From the NCBI GenBank assembly GCA_002304785.1, contig DBMG01000121.1, positions 23,918 through 31,018 on the forward strand: DNA of 7,101 nt, read 5' to 3'. Shown piece after piece: positions 1-5,479 of this stretch. The notes under the pieces were generated by a model. The model worked only from the letters and a program-made list of their open reading frames with translations. It had not been told where the DNA came from and did not search any database. The position numbers and the translations under genes were made by a program. The DNA is from Candidatus Accumulibacter sp. UBA704 (GTDB lineage: Bacteria; Pseudomonadota; Gammaproteobacteria; Burkholderiales; Rhodocyclaceae). Each line of letters opens with the position of its first letter. The stretch's first letter is position 1.

Positions 1-54
1 TTCTACATGGTTGGCAGCATCGAGGAAGCGCTCGAGAAGGCCAAGACTCTCTAG
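1..54 (+). CDS. atpD: ATP synthase F1 subunit beta, C-terminal end (partial)
   Basis: The first 17 codons of the window read FYMVGSIEEALEKAKTL and end in TAG at 52-54. This is the characteristic C-terminus of the F1 beta subunit, the catalytic subunit that makes ATP from ADP and phosphate at the inner face of the cytoplasmic membrane. Only the tail is present, so no catalytic motif can be seen; the call rests on the match to the usual C-terminal sequence and on atpC following 51 bp later in the same direction, as in standard atp operons. Confidence 0.93.
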   Translation, partial: FYMVGSIEEALEKAKTL

Positions 55-68
55 CAGCAGAATTCGCC

Positions 69-86
69 GCGCGTCGCGAGACGCGC
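69..86 (+). promoter_or_regulatory. Intergenic hairpin with GNRA tetraloop between atpD and atpC
   Basis: In the atpD-atpC gap the sequence GCGCGTC (69-75) is followed by the loop GCGA (76-79) and the exact complement GACGCGC (80-86). This gives seven perfect, mostly G-C pairs closed by a GNRA-type tetraloop. It lies six bases upstream of the atpC ribosome binding site and has no T run after it, so it does not look like a terminator. It could protect or process the atp mRNA, or tune epsilon translation relative to beta; that role is inference. Confidence 0.55.
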
Positions 87-105
87 CTGTGCAGGAAAGG
101 AAACC

Positions 106-528
106 ATGCCACTCAGAGTTCATGTCGACGTTGTCAGCGCCGAAGAACAGATCTTCTCCGGCGAAGCGGAGTTCGCCGTGTTCCCCGGCGAGGCCGGAGA
201 ATTGGGCATTTACCCGCGCCATGCGCCATTACTGACGCGGATTCGTCCGGGTGCGGTGCGGTTGAAAATACCGGACCGCGACGAGTTCGAAATGGTCTAT
301 GTATCCGGTGGCATCCTGGAAGTCCAGCCGACGCTGATTACATTGCTTGCCGATACGGCCATACGCGCGAAGGATCTGGACGAAGCCGAGGCGATCAAGG
401 CGAGGAAGCACGCCGAGGAGGCGCTGAGAAACCGTTCGGCGGATGTCAGCTATGCGAGTGCCGAAGCCGAGTTGGCGCAGGCATTGGCACAATTGCAGAC
501 AATCAAGAAGTTGCGCAAACCGCACTGA
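106..528 (+). CDS. atpC: ATP synthase F1 subunit epsilon
   Basis: This 140-residue protein is the epsilon subunit of the F1F0 ATP synthase. It sits in the central stalk with gamma, couples proton flow to catalysis and can inhibit ATP hydrolysis. The N-terminal beta-sandwich domain (about 1-85) carries the family pattern EEQIFSGEAEFAVFPGEAGE, then GIYPRHAPLLTRIRPG and YVSGGILEVQP. The C-terminal part (about 88-138) is two alpha helices rich in Ala, Glu and Lys, ending in KKLRK. Length matches the usual 135-140 residues. The start is supported by a purine-rich ribosome binding site, AGGAAAGG at 93-100, five bases before ATG. It is the last gene of the atp operon and is followed by a strong terminator. 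A complete C-terminal helical hairpin is present, so the inhibitory form is possible. Confidence 0.97.
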   Translation: MPLRVHVDVVSAEEQIFSGEAEFAVFPGEAGELGIYPRHAPLLTRIRPGAVRLKIPDRDEFEMVYVSGGILEVQPTLITLLADTAIRAKDLDEAEAIKARKHAEEALRNRSADVSYASAEAELAQALAQLQTIKKLRKPH

Positions 529-548
529 TCCTCGCTGCTGCGAGAACG

Positions 549-580
549 AAAAAGCTGGCCCATGGGCCAGCTTTTTGTTT
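549..580. terminator. Bidirectional Rho-independent terminator
   Basis: Positions 549-576 form a perfect 28-bp palindrome centred on 562/563. Its core is AGCTGGCC (553-560) pairing with GGCCAGCT (565-572), flanked by five A's on the left and five T's on the right, with more T's at 578-580. On either strand this gives a GC-rich stem followed by a U tract. It lies 20 bp after the atpC stop and 23 bp past the ubiJ stop on the other strand, so it should end both convergent operons. Confidence 0.9.
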
Positions 581-599
581 TACGCGAATCCGGAAAAGA

Positions 600-1202
600 C
601 TACGGCTTCGTTTGAATCAAACCGGTGCTTTCCAGCGCGGCGATGCGTTCCTCGAGGCGAGCCAACGGTCCGGTCAGGGCGCCCACCTCCCGGCAAAATC
701 GTTCGACATCGCGATGTCTAGCGATGGCCGGATTCTCCTCGGTGAAGTATTCCGCCACATTGCGCGCCAAGTTCCACGCTGCTTTCCGCTGCCAATCGAT
801 CAACTGCCTTCCCGCGCGCACCAGACGATGGGCTGCGATGTCTCCGACCACGTTGGCCAGATCGCTTTCAACATCCCAGCGCAGGTTGCGCAATACGAAA
901 CCGATGCAGTCGGCCAGGCCGGCTGCGCCAGTGATCCGGGCGGAAGCCAGCAGCGCTGCCGGGTCGCCGAAGGCTCCGAGCAAATGCAGGGGGGTGGCAC
1001 CGGATAGCGAGAGGGTGACCGTGGCCGGAGTGTCGCCATTCCTCTTGCGGAAGAAACCCTCCGGGGTGATTTCGAAATAAGAATGCAGGGGCGAGAACTC
1101 AAGCCGGACCGTCTGCCCGGCAAACGGAGTGAGCCGGTCGCGCGCCCAATCCTCGCCGGCGAGAAGGTGATTCAGACCGGCAATGAATGCTTGCTGCAGC
1201 AT
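600..1202 (-). CDS. ubiJ: Ubiquinone biosynthesis accessory factor UbiJ (SCP2 domain)
   Basis: This is a UbiJ (formerly YigP) family protein, about 200 residues, close to the 201 of E. coli UbiJ. The family binds lipids through an SCP2 fold and helps assemble the soluble Ubi complex that works on ubiquinone intermediates. The SCP2-like part spans about residues 8-105. It is followed by the motif WDVESDLANVVGDIAAHRL (about 109-127) and a charged, probably coiled-coil C-terminus ending LARLEERIAALE. I start it at the ATG at 1202 because this gives MLQQAFIAGLNHLL, a typical family N-terminus, 14 bases after the Tim44-like stop. An in-frame ATG at 1286 would overlap the upstream gene by 70 bp and add 28 unlike residues. 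No clear ribosome binding site precedes 1202, so translation may be coupled to the upstream gene. It is the last gene of the operon. Confidence 0.85.
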   Translation of the reverse strand: MLQQAFIAGLNHLLAGEDWARDRLTPFAGQTVRLEFSPLHSYFEITPEGFFRKRNGDTPATVTLSLSGATPLHLLGAFGDPAALLASARITGAAGLADCIGFVLRNLRWDVESDLANVVGDIAAHRLVRAGRQLIDWQRKAAWNLARNVAEYFTEENPAIARHRDVERFCREVGALTGPLARLEERIAALESTGLIQTKP

Positions 1203-1216
1203 GAGTGCGGGCGCTT

Positions 1217-2059
1217 TCAGTTGACCTGCTGGATCCCGGCGACGACCCAACCTCTGCTTCCATCGACCGGCTTGCTCAGGTTCCATACCTCGTCGAACGC
1301 GGTGGCCGCGCCGTTCTCGGTTTCCCGAATCATGCCGCTAAAGCGGACGCTGGCGATGTGCCGCTCGGCCTCGGTGACGACTTCTAGGAGTTCGGCATTG
1401 AGCGTGACGACGTCCGTCTGCTGCCTGACGTTGCCGCGTTCCTCCATCTGCATCTTGATCTCGGCAAAAACCTCGGGGCTGACGAATTCGCGCATGTCGT
1501 CGAGGTTCCTGGCGTCATTGGCCGCCTGCAGCCGCACGAAGTTGAGTTTGGCGACGCGCAGGAAGGCCTCGCCGTCAAAACCTGGCGGGAGCGCTTCGGC
1601 AGTGGAATCTCCGAAAGCACCCGCCGGTGCGGGAGGAACGGCTGTGCCTTCCACGCCCGCATACTGCATTGGGGCAGGTGACGGGGGCGCACGTCGCATC
1701 AGGAGCTTGAGGACGAATACAACGGCCATGGCCAGCAGGGCGATCATGAAGAAGCTGGCGAACTCCTGACCCAGTCCGAAGTGCGAAAGGAGGGCTCCGA
1801 TACCGAGTCCGGCGGCCAGTCCGGCGATCGGCCCCAGCCAGCTGCGCTTGGGCGCCGGGGCTGCGGTTGGTGAAGCGGGTGCGGCGGGGGCCGGCGTGGC
1901 CTGCCTGGTCGGCGCGGGAGCGGGCCGAGGAGCAACTGACCGCTGCATGCCGAATGAGCTGCCACCACCGAGCCGCTTGGCTTCCGCTTGGCCGACGCTC
2001 AGACCGCAGGCGACGAAAGCAACCACTACAGCGAGAAATACGTTCAGAAAGTGTTTCAT
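1217..2059 (-). CDS. Tim44-like domain membrane protein
   Basis: This is a Tim44-like domain protein of about 280 residues, of bacterial type. From this start, residues 1-27 look like a signal peptide or first membrane anchor (MKHFLNVFLAVVVAF core, possible cleavage after AEA). Then comes the motif KRLGGGSSFGMQRS (28-41), common in this group, a Pro/Ala-rich linker (42-71), two hydrophobic segments (about 75-92 and 100-120) and a basic stop, MRR. The Tim44-like domain fills about 160-280 and ends GWVVAGIQQVN. Mitochondrial Tim44 tethers Hsp70 to the import channel; the bacterial function is not established. The ATG at 2071 overlaps the ubiE stop by one base and adds four residues. I prefer 2059 because GGAGAG (2064-2069) lies four bases ahead of it and the product then begins as a normal signal sequence. 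It sits between ubiE and ubiJ, suggesting a link to quinone synthesis or membrane organisation. Confidence 0.85.
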   Translation of the reverse strand: MKHFLNVFLAVVVAFVACGLSVGQAEAKRLGGGSSFGMQRSVAPRPAPAPTRQATPAPAAPASPTAAPAPKRSWLGPIAGLAAGLGIGALLSHFGLGQEFASFFMIALLAMAVVFVLKLLMRRAPPSPAPMQYAGVEGTAVPPAPAGAFGDSTAEALPPGFDGEAFLRVAKLNFVRLQAANDARNLDDMREFVSPEVFAEIKMQMEERGNVRQQTDVVTLNAELLEVVTEAERHIASVRFSGMIRETENGAATAFDEVWNLSKPVDGSRGWVVAGIQQVN

Positions 2060-2063
2060 CGAA

Positions 2064-2069
2064 CTCTCC
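2064..2069 (-). promoter_or_regulatory. Ribosome binding site deciding the Tim44-like start
   Basis: On the minus strand GGAGAG is followed by TTCG and then ATG at 2059. This spacing is good for initiation at 2059, while the ATG at 2071 lacks a comparable purine run. It therefore favours the shorter protein. Confidence 0.6.
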
Positions 2070-2070
2070 A

Positions 2071-2811
2071 TCAGAATTTGAAACCGCGGTGCAGGGCGAC
2101 CACGCCCAGCGTCAGGTTGAAATATTCGACTTTTTCAAAACCCGCCTGTTCCAATAGGGTCTTCAGGGTTTCCTGGTCGGGATGAACGCGGATCGACTCG
2201 GCGAGGTAGCGATAGCTGGCCTCGTCCTTGGTGACGAGTTCGCCGATACGCGGAATGACCTTGAACGAATAGAAATCGTAAAGCGGAGCCAGCGGCTTCC
2301 AGACATGCGAAAATTCCAGCACCAGCAACCGGCCCCCCGGGCGCAGGACGCGGAACATTTCGGCCAGCGCGCGATCCTTGTGCGTCATGTTGCGCAACCC
2401 GAAAGCCACGGAGACACAGTCGAAGTAGTCGTCCGGGAAGGGCAGTTTCTCGGCGTCGCATTGCGCGACCGGGAGGAGGTGTCCCTTGTCGGCGACGCGA
2501 TCGCGGCCATTGGTCAGCATCGAATTGTTGATGTCGGTGAGCCAGACCTGCCCGCTTTTTCCGGCCCGCCGGGCAAAAGCGAGAGACAGATCCCCTGTGC
2601 CGCCCGCGACGTCGAGCACGCGCGATCCCTCGCGCACGCCGCTGCGGTCGATGGTGAAAGCCTTCCACAGCCGGTGCAGGCCACCGGACATCAGGTCGTT
2701 CATCAGGTCGTAGCGCTGCGCGACCGAATCGAAGACTCCGGCTACACGCCGCGCCTTTTCGGCCTCGGCCACCTGTTCATAACCGAAATGGGTCTGGTTT
2801 TGCGTATTCAT
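2071..2811 (-). CDS. ubiE: Demethylmenaquinone/2-polyprenyl-6-methoxy-1,4-benzoquinol methylase UbiE
   Basis: UbiE is the S-adenosylmethionine-dependent C-methyltransferase of ubiquinone synthesis, and of menaquinone synthesis where that pathway exists. Both family signatures are visible: YDLMNDLMSGGLHRLW at residues 34-49 and RVLRPGGRLLVLEFS at 154-168. The SAM-binding glycine loop VLDVAGGTGD is at 65-74, the acidic residue after the next strand at D93, and the further SAM-fold stretch FDCVSVAFGLRN at about 130-141. The end, GVVALHRGFKF, is typical. Length 246 matches the usual 245-260. The start is supported by AGGT (2818-2821) six bases upstream of ATG. It lies 33 bp after the DUF971 gene and 11 bp before the Tim44-like gene in one direction, so these are probably co-transcribed. 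Confidence 0.97.
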   Translation of the reverse strand: MNTQNQTHFGYEQVAEAEKARRVAGVFDSVAQRYDLMNDLMSGGLHRLWKAFTIDRSGVREGSRVLDVAGGTGDLSLAFARRAGKSGQVWLTDINNSMLTNGRDRVADKGHLLPVAQCDAEKLPFPDDYFDCVSVAFGLRNMTHKDRALAEMFRVLRPGGRLLVLEFSHVWKPLAPLYDFYSFKVIPRIGELVTKDEASYRYLAESIRVHPDQETLKTLLEQAGFEKVEYFNLTLGVVALHRGFKF

Positions 2812-2844
2812 CGTTTTACCTAGGTGGGGCCGTAAGTCGAAAAA

Positions 2845-3273
2845 TCAACGCTTGATGCCGCAAGTGGGGGCGGGCGCTTCAGGAGCGACCGGGCATTCCG
2901 CGGGGTCGCGGCTGGCTCCGGCTTCCTTGAGCTTGTCGAGGTAGGCCTGCCAGAGCTCATCGCGATGGCTGCCCAGGCCATGCAGGATGTCCCAGGAATA
3001 CAGGCCGCTCTCGTGACCGTCGGAGAATATCGGACGGATCGCGTAGTTACCAACGGGTTCGATGCGCACGATATCGATATCACGCTTGCCGATCTGCAGT
3101 TTTTCCTGTCCCAGACCGTGGCCGCGAACCTCCGCCGACGGTGAAAAGACCCGCAAGAACTCGAAACTGAGTTCAAAACGATCACCGTTGTCGAAGCTGA
3201 TTTCGAGCATTCTCGATTTCTGATGCAGCTTGATTTCGGTCGGAGAGGGAGTGTCGGGACGCAAGCCGGCCAT
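2845..3273 (-). CDS. DUF971 protein, gamma-butyrobetaine hydroxylase-like N-terminal domain
   Basis: This is a stand-alone DUF971 protein of about 142 residues. The core (about 10-115) shows the pattern PTEIKLHQKSRMLEISFDNG, FEFLRVFSPSAEVRGHG, DIDIVRIEPVGNYAIRPIFS and DGHESGLYSWDIL. The same domain forms the N-terminus of eukaryotic gamma-butyrobetaine hydroxylase, where it binds zinc; the catalytic dioxygenase domain is absent here, so no hydroxylase activity is implied. The zinc-type cysteines are replaced in the segment SPSAEV (residues 44-49). The acidic and proline-rich tail ends CPVAPEAPAPTCGIKR, holding the only two cysteines. I start at ATG 3273, giving MAGLRPDTPSPTEIKL; an upstream ATG at 3327 would add 18 unlike residues and run through an inverted repeat. 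It is first in the ubiE operon and its function is unknown. Related proteins have been connected with iron-sulfur protein maturation, but nothing here proves that. Confidence 0.85.
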   Translation of the reverse strand: MAGLRPDTPSPTEIKLHQKSRMLEISFDNGDRFELSFEFLRVFSPSAEVRGHGLGQEKLQIGKRDIDIVRIEPVGNYAIRPIFSDGHESGLYSWDILHGLGSHRDELWQAYLDKLKEAGASRDPAECPVAPEAPAPTCGIKR

Positions 3274-3296
3274 GATTGTCTTCGTGGAAAATGGAG

Positions 3297-3311
3297 GCGC
3301 TATCATAGCGC
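3297..3311. repeat. 15-bp inverted repeat in the divergent control region
   Basis: GCGCTAT (3297-3303) and ATAGCGC (3305-3311) are perfect inverted arms around a single central base. The site lies 24 bp upstream of the chosen DUF971 start, between it and the phoB promoter. On the minus strand it contains a -10-like TATGAT (3302-3307), and a -35-like TTGACT (3313-3318) lies next to it but at the wrong distance to pair with it. It could be an operator for the ubiE operon or chance; no regulator is identified. Confidence 0.35.
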
Positions 3312-3388
3312 AAGTCAAGCAACCCACGTTTCAGGCTACGCGATGCCGGCCTTAAGGCTCAGGATACAAGCCTTGTGTGCCGCGAGCT

Positions 3389-3406
3389 TTGTCATCAAAC
3401 TGTAAT
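3389..3406 (+). promoter_or_regulatory. Pho box (PhoB binding site) upstream of phoB
   Basis: TTGTCAT (3389-3395), spacer CAAA (3396-3399) and CTGTAAT (3400-3406) form two direct 7-bp half sites at an 11-bp period. By my count they agree with 16 of 18 positions of the Pho box consensus known from E. coli, where the half site is CTGTCAT and C or A is tolerated at its fifth base. A weaker third half site, CCTTAAT (3411-3417), keeps the 11-bp period. The box starts 67 bp before the phoB ATG, which points to autoregulation of phoBR by phosphorylated PhoB under phosphate limitation. Confidence 0.82.
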
Positions 3407-3417
3407 CCTGCCTTAAT
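3389..3417 (+). promoter_or_regulatory. Probable phoBR promoter overlapping the Pho box
   Basis: TTGTCA (3389-3394) resembles a -35 element in five of six positions. With a 17-bp spacer it is followed by CTTAAT (3412-3417), four of six for a -10. An alternative -10 is TAATAA (3414-3419), placed as in PhoB-dependent promoters where the Pho box replaces the -35. Transcription would start near 3424-3427, leaving a leader of about 30 bases. The exact elements are inferred. Confidence 0.45.
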
Positions 3418-3455
3418 AAACTGGGAGCGTAAAAATTTCCGAGAGCCCGCTTGCA

Positions 3456-4148
3456 ATGCCCGCGACGATCCTAGTTGTTGAAGACGAGCCCGCCATCCAG
3501 GAACTGATTTCTGCTGCCCTGCAGCATGCCGGCCACCGCGTGATGCGCGCCTATTCGGCGGAAGAGGCCGTTCCGCTGGTCAACGGAACCCTGCCGGACG
3601 TGGTGCTGCTCGACTGGATGCTCCCCGGCATGAGCGGCATCCAGTTCGCGCGGCGGCTGCGCGGCGAGGAGCGGACGCGCGAATTGCCGATCATCATGCT
3701 GACGGCGCGCGGCGAGGAGCAGGACAAGGTGTCCGGTCTCGACGCCGGTGCAGACGACTACCTGACCAAGCCGTTTTCTCCGCGTGAACTGGTGGCGCGG
3801 ATCAAGGCCGTGTTGCGACGCCGTGCTCCGCAGATGACGGAAGACTGCGTCGAGGTCGAAGGCCTGCGCGTAGACCCCGTGACGCACCGGGTTACGGGCA
3901 ACGGTCGCCAACTGGAACTCGGGCCGACCGAGTTCCGTCTGCTGCATTTCTTCATGACGCACCAGGAGCGCGTGTTCAATCGCACCATGCTGCTAGACCA
4001 AGTCTGGGGCGACCACGTCTTCGTCGAAGAACGGACGGTCGATGTGCATATCCGGCGCCTGCGGGCCGTCCTGGAATCAACGGGCCACGACGGCCTGATC
4101 CAGACGGTGCGTGGCAGCGGCTATCGCTTCTCGGTGTTGCCTGGTTGA
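3456..4148 (+). CDS. phoB: Phosphate regulon response regulator PhoB
   Basis: PhoB is the DNA-binding response regulator of the phosphate-starvation regulon. The 230-residue protein has a receiver domain (about 3-120) with the acidic pair E9/D10, phospho-acceptor D53 in LLDWMLPGMSGIQF, T83 in MLTARGEE and K105 in DDYLTKPFSPRELVARIKAV. The OmpR/PhoB winged-helix domain (about 130-228) carries LGPTEFRLLHFFMTHQERV, the recognition helix EERTVDVHIRRLR and the end QTVRGSGYRF. These stretches are nearly those of E. coli PhoB (229 residues), which separates it from other OmpR-family members. The start has only a weak ribosome binding site (GAGAG, 3441-3445), but the N-terminus MPATILVVEDEP fits. It is followed 22 bp later by phoR and preceded by a Pho box. 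pstSCAB and phoU are not in the window. Confidence 0.97.
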   Translation: MPATILVVEDEPAIQELISAALQHAGHRVMRAYSAEEAVPLVNGTLPDVVLLDWMLPGMSGIQFARRLRGEERTRELPIIMLTARGEEQDKVSGLDAGADDYLTKPFSPRELVARIKAVLRRRAPQMTEDCVEVEGLRVDPVTHRVTGNGRQLELGPTEFRLLHFFMTHQERVFNRTMLLDQVWGDHVFVEERTVDVHIRRLRAVLESTGHDGLIQTVRGSGYRFSVLPG

Positions 4149-4170
4149 GCGAGGCCGTCCGGCGAACCGC

Positions 4171-5472
4171 ATGAAAGCACTCTGGGTCCGAACCTTCTGG
4201 CTGTTGCTGTCCGTTCTCGGTCTGGTCGTCTTGCCGGCGAAGCTTGCTTTCGGGACCTTCTGGAGTGTTGCCGCGCTCATCGCTTGCCTTCTGCTCATGC
4301 TCGGCTGGCATCTGGTCCATCTCGGGCAGTTGCTGGACTGGCAAGAGGGTCCGCTGGACGGCCCGCTGCCGCGCGGTCGCGGTGTCTGGGAAATCGCCTT
4401 CGCCGGTTTGCATCGCCGCGTTCGGGTCCGCCTGGGTCAGCAGCAGTCTCTGTCGGAAACGCTGGACCGCTTCATGCGCGCCTTCCAGGCACTGCCCGAC
4501 GGGGTGATCGCCTTCGACCGCCACCAGCACATCGAGTGGATCAATGAACGGGCCGAATCCCATTTTGCCCTATCGGCCGCGAGCGATCGCGGACAGGCGT
4601 TAACCAATCTGATCCGCCAGCCCGATTTCGTGGCCTATCTCGAAAACGGAAAGTTCGATGAACCGCTGATCTACCGGGGTGGGCGGGTCGAGGGCCTGGT
4701 TCTGATGCTGCAGGTGATTCCCTATGGAGAGGACCACCGCCTGCTGGTGTCGCGCGATATCAGCCAGATCGAGCGCCTGGAAAACATGCGCCGGGACTTC
4801 ATTGCCAACGTGTCGCACGAGCTCAAGACGCCGCTGACGGTGGTGGCCGGGTTTTCCGAGATGCTGGCCGAGAACTACGAGGACTATGGCGACGCCGAGA
4901 TCAAGCATTACCTGACGCTGATCTGCGAACAGAACGGGCGCATGCAGCGCCTGATCGAGGATCTCCTGACTCTGTCCTCGCTTGAATCCGGTGCCGCACT
5001 GGCCAGCGAGGAACGTGTCGAGATCGAGCCGATGTTGCGCAGCATTTTCGCCGAAGCCCAGGCGCTGTCCGGCGGAAAGCATGAAATCGTCCTGTCAATC
5101 GAGGCACCTTCCGTGCTGGCCGGTTGCGCCAACGAGTTGCGTAGCGCGTTTGGCAATCTGGTTGGCAATGCGGTGCGCTATACGCCTCCGGGCGGAAAGG
5201 TAGATCTGACCTGGAGGGTGCGTCACGGGTGCGGGGAATTTGTGGTTGCCGATACCGGCATCGGTATCGCCGCGCAGCACCTGCCCCGGCTGACTGAAAG
5301 GTTTTACCGTGTAGACCGCAGCCGCTCGCGGGAAACCGGGGGAACCGGCCTGGGATTGGCCATTGTGAAACACGTGCTGACCCGTCATCAGGCGACCCTG
5401 GAGATCGAGAGCGAACTCGGCAAGGGGAGCCGCTTCGTGGCGCGCTTTGCCCGGCAACGGCTGCTGTCCTAA
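4171..5472 (+). CDS. phoR: Phosphate regulon sensor histidine kinase PhoR
   Basis: PhoR is the membrane histidine kinase/phosphatase that phosphorylates PhoB when phosphate is low. The 433-residue protein (E. coli 431) has two N-terminal membrane segments (about 8-23 and 29-50) with hardly any periplasmic part, then a charged linker. A PAS domain follows (about 100-200, FQALPDGVIAFDRHQHIEWIN). The dimerisation helix has the H box FIANVSHELKTPL with phospho-acceptor H216. The ATPase domain has the N box around N333 (NAVRYTPPGG), G1 at D361-G365 (DTGIGI), the F box ERFYRVD and G2 GGTGLGLAIVKH (390-401). All catalytic motifs are intact. I start at ATG 4171, giving MKALWVRTFWLLL; an in-frame GTG at 4111 lies inside phoB. 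The ribosome binding site is weak, so coupling to phoB is likely. No periplasmic sensor fits signalling through the Pst transporter and PhoU. Confidence 0.95.
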   Translation: MKALWVRTFWLLLSVLGLVVLPAKLAFGTFWSVAALIACLLLMLGWHLVHLGQLLDWQEGPLDGPLPRGRGVWEIAFAGLHRRVRVRLGQQQSLSETLDRFMRAFQALPDGVIAFDRHQHIEWINERAESHFALSAASDRGQALTNLIRQPDFVAYLENGKFDEPLIYRGGRVEGLVLMLQVIPYGEDHRLLVSRDISQIERLENMRRDFIANVSHELKTPLTVVAGFSEMLAENYEDYGDAEIKHYLTLICEQNGRMQRLIEDLLTLSSLESGAALASEERVEIEPMLRSIFAEAQALSGGKHEIVLSIEAPSVLAGCANELRSAFGNLVGNAVRYTPPGGKVDLTWRVRHGCGEFVVADTGIGIAAQHLPRLTERFYRVDRSRSRETGGTGLGLAIVKHVLTRHQATLEIESELGKGSRFVARFARQRLLS

Positions 5473-5479
5473 TCTCGTT

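Noticed and set aside
11..235. Short + strand frame running from the end of atpD into atpC (74 codons)
   Set aside because: It overlaps the atpD tail and atpC out of phase, and its product is a low-complexity Arg/Ser sequence.
1203..1286. Longer ubiJ starting at ATG 1286
   Set aside because: It would overlap the Tim44-like coding sequence by 70 bp and add 28 residues unlike UbiJ family starts.
2182..2823. Long open frame on the + strand antisense to ubiE (213 codons)
   Set aside because: ubiE on the other strand is certain from both family signatures. The antisense product resembles no family I know, has no start signal, and such frames are common opposite GC-rich genes.
2845..3327. Reading the DUF971 protein as gamma-butyrobetaine hydroxylase
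   Set aside because: Only the N-terminal accessory domain is present; the dioxygenase domain with its iron-binding residues is missing, so the enzyme name would mislead.
3349..3374. Small palindrome GCCTTAAGGC and a 6-bp hairpin AAGGCT/AGCCTT between the divergent operons
   Set aside because: The stems are short and the two structures exclude each other. There is no T run or link to a start site, so chance is a sufficient explanation.
3976..4563. Open frame on the - strand across the end of phoB and start of phoR (195 codons)
   Set aside because: It overlaps two clearly identified genes, is rich in Gln, Arg and Pro without domain-like pattern, and is explained by codon bias on the opposite strand.
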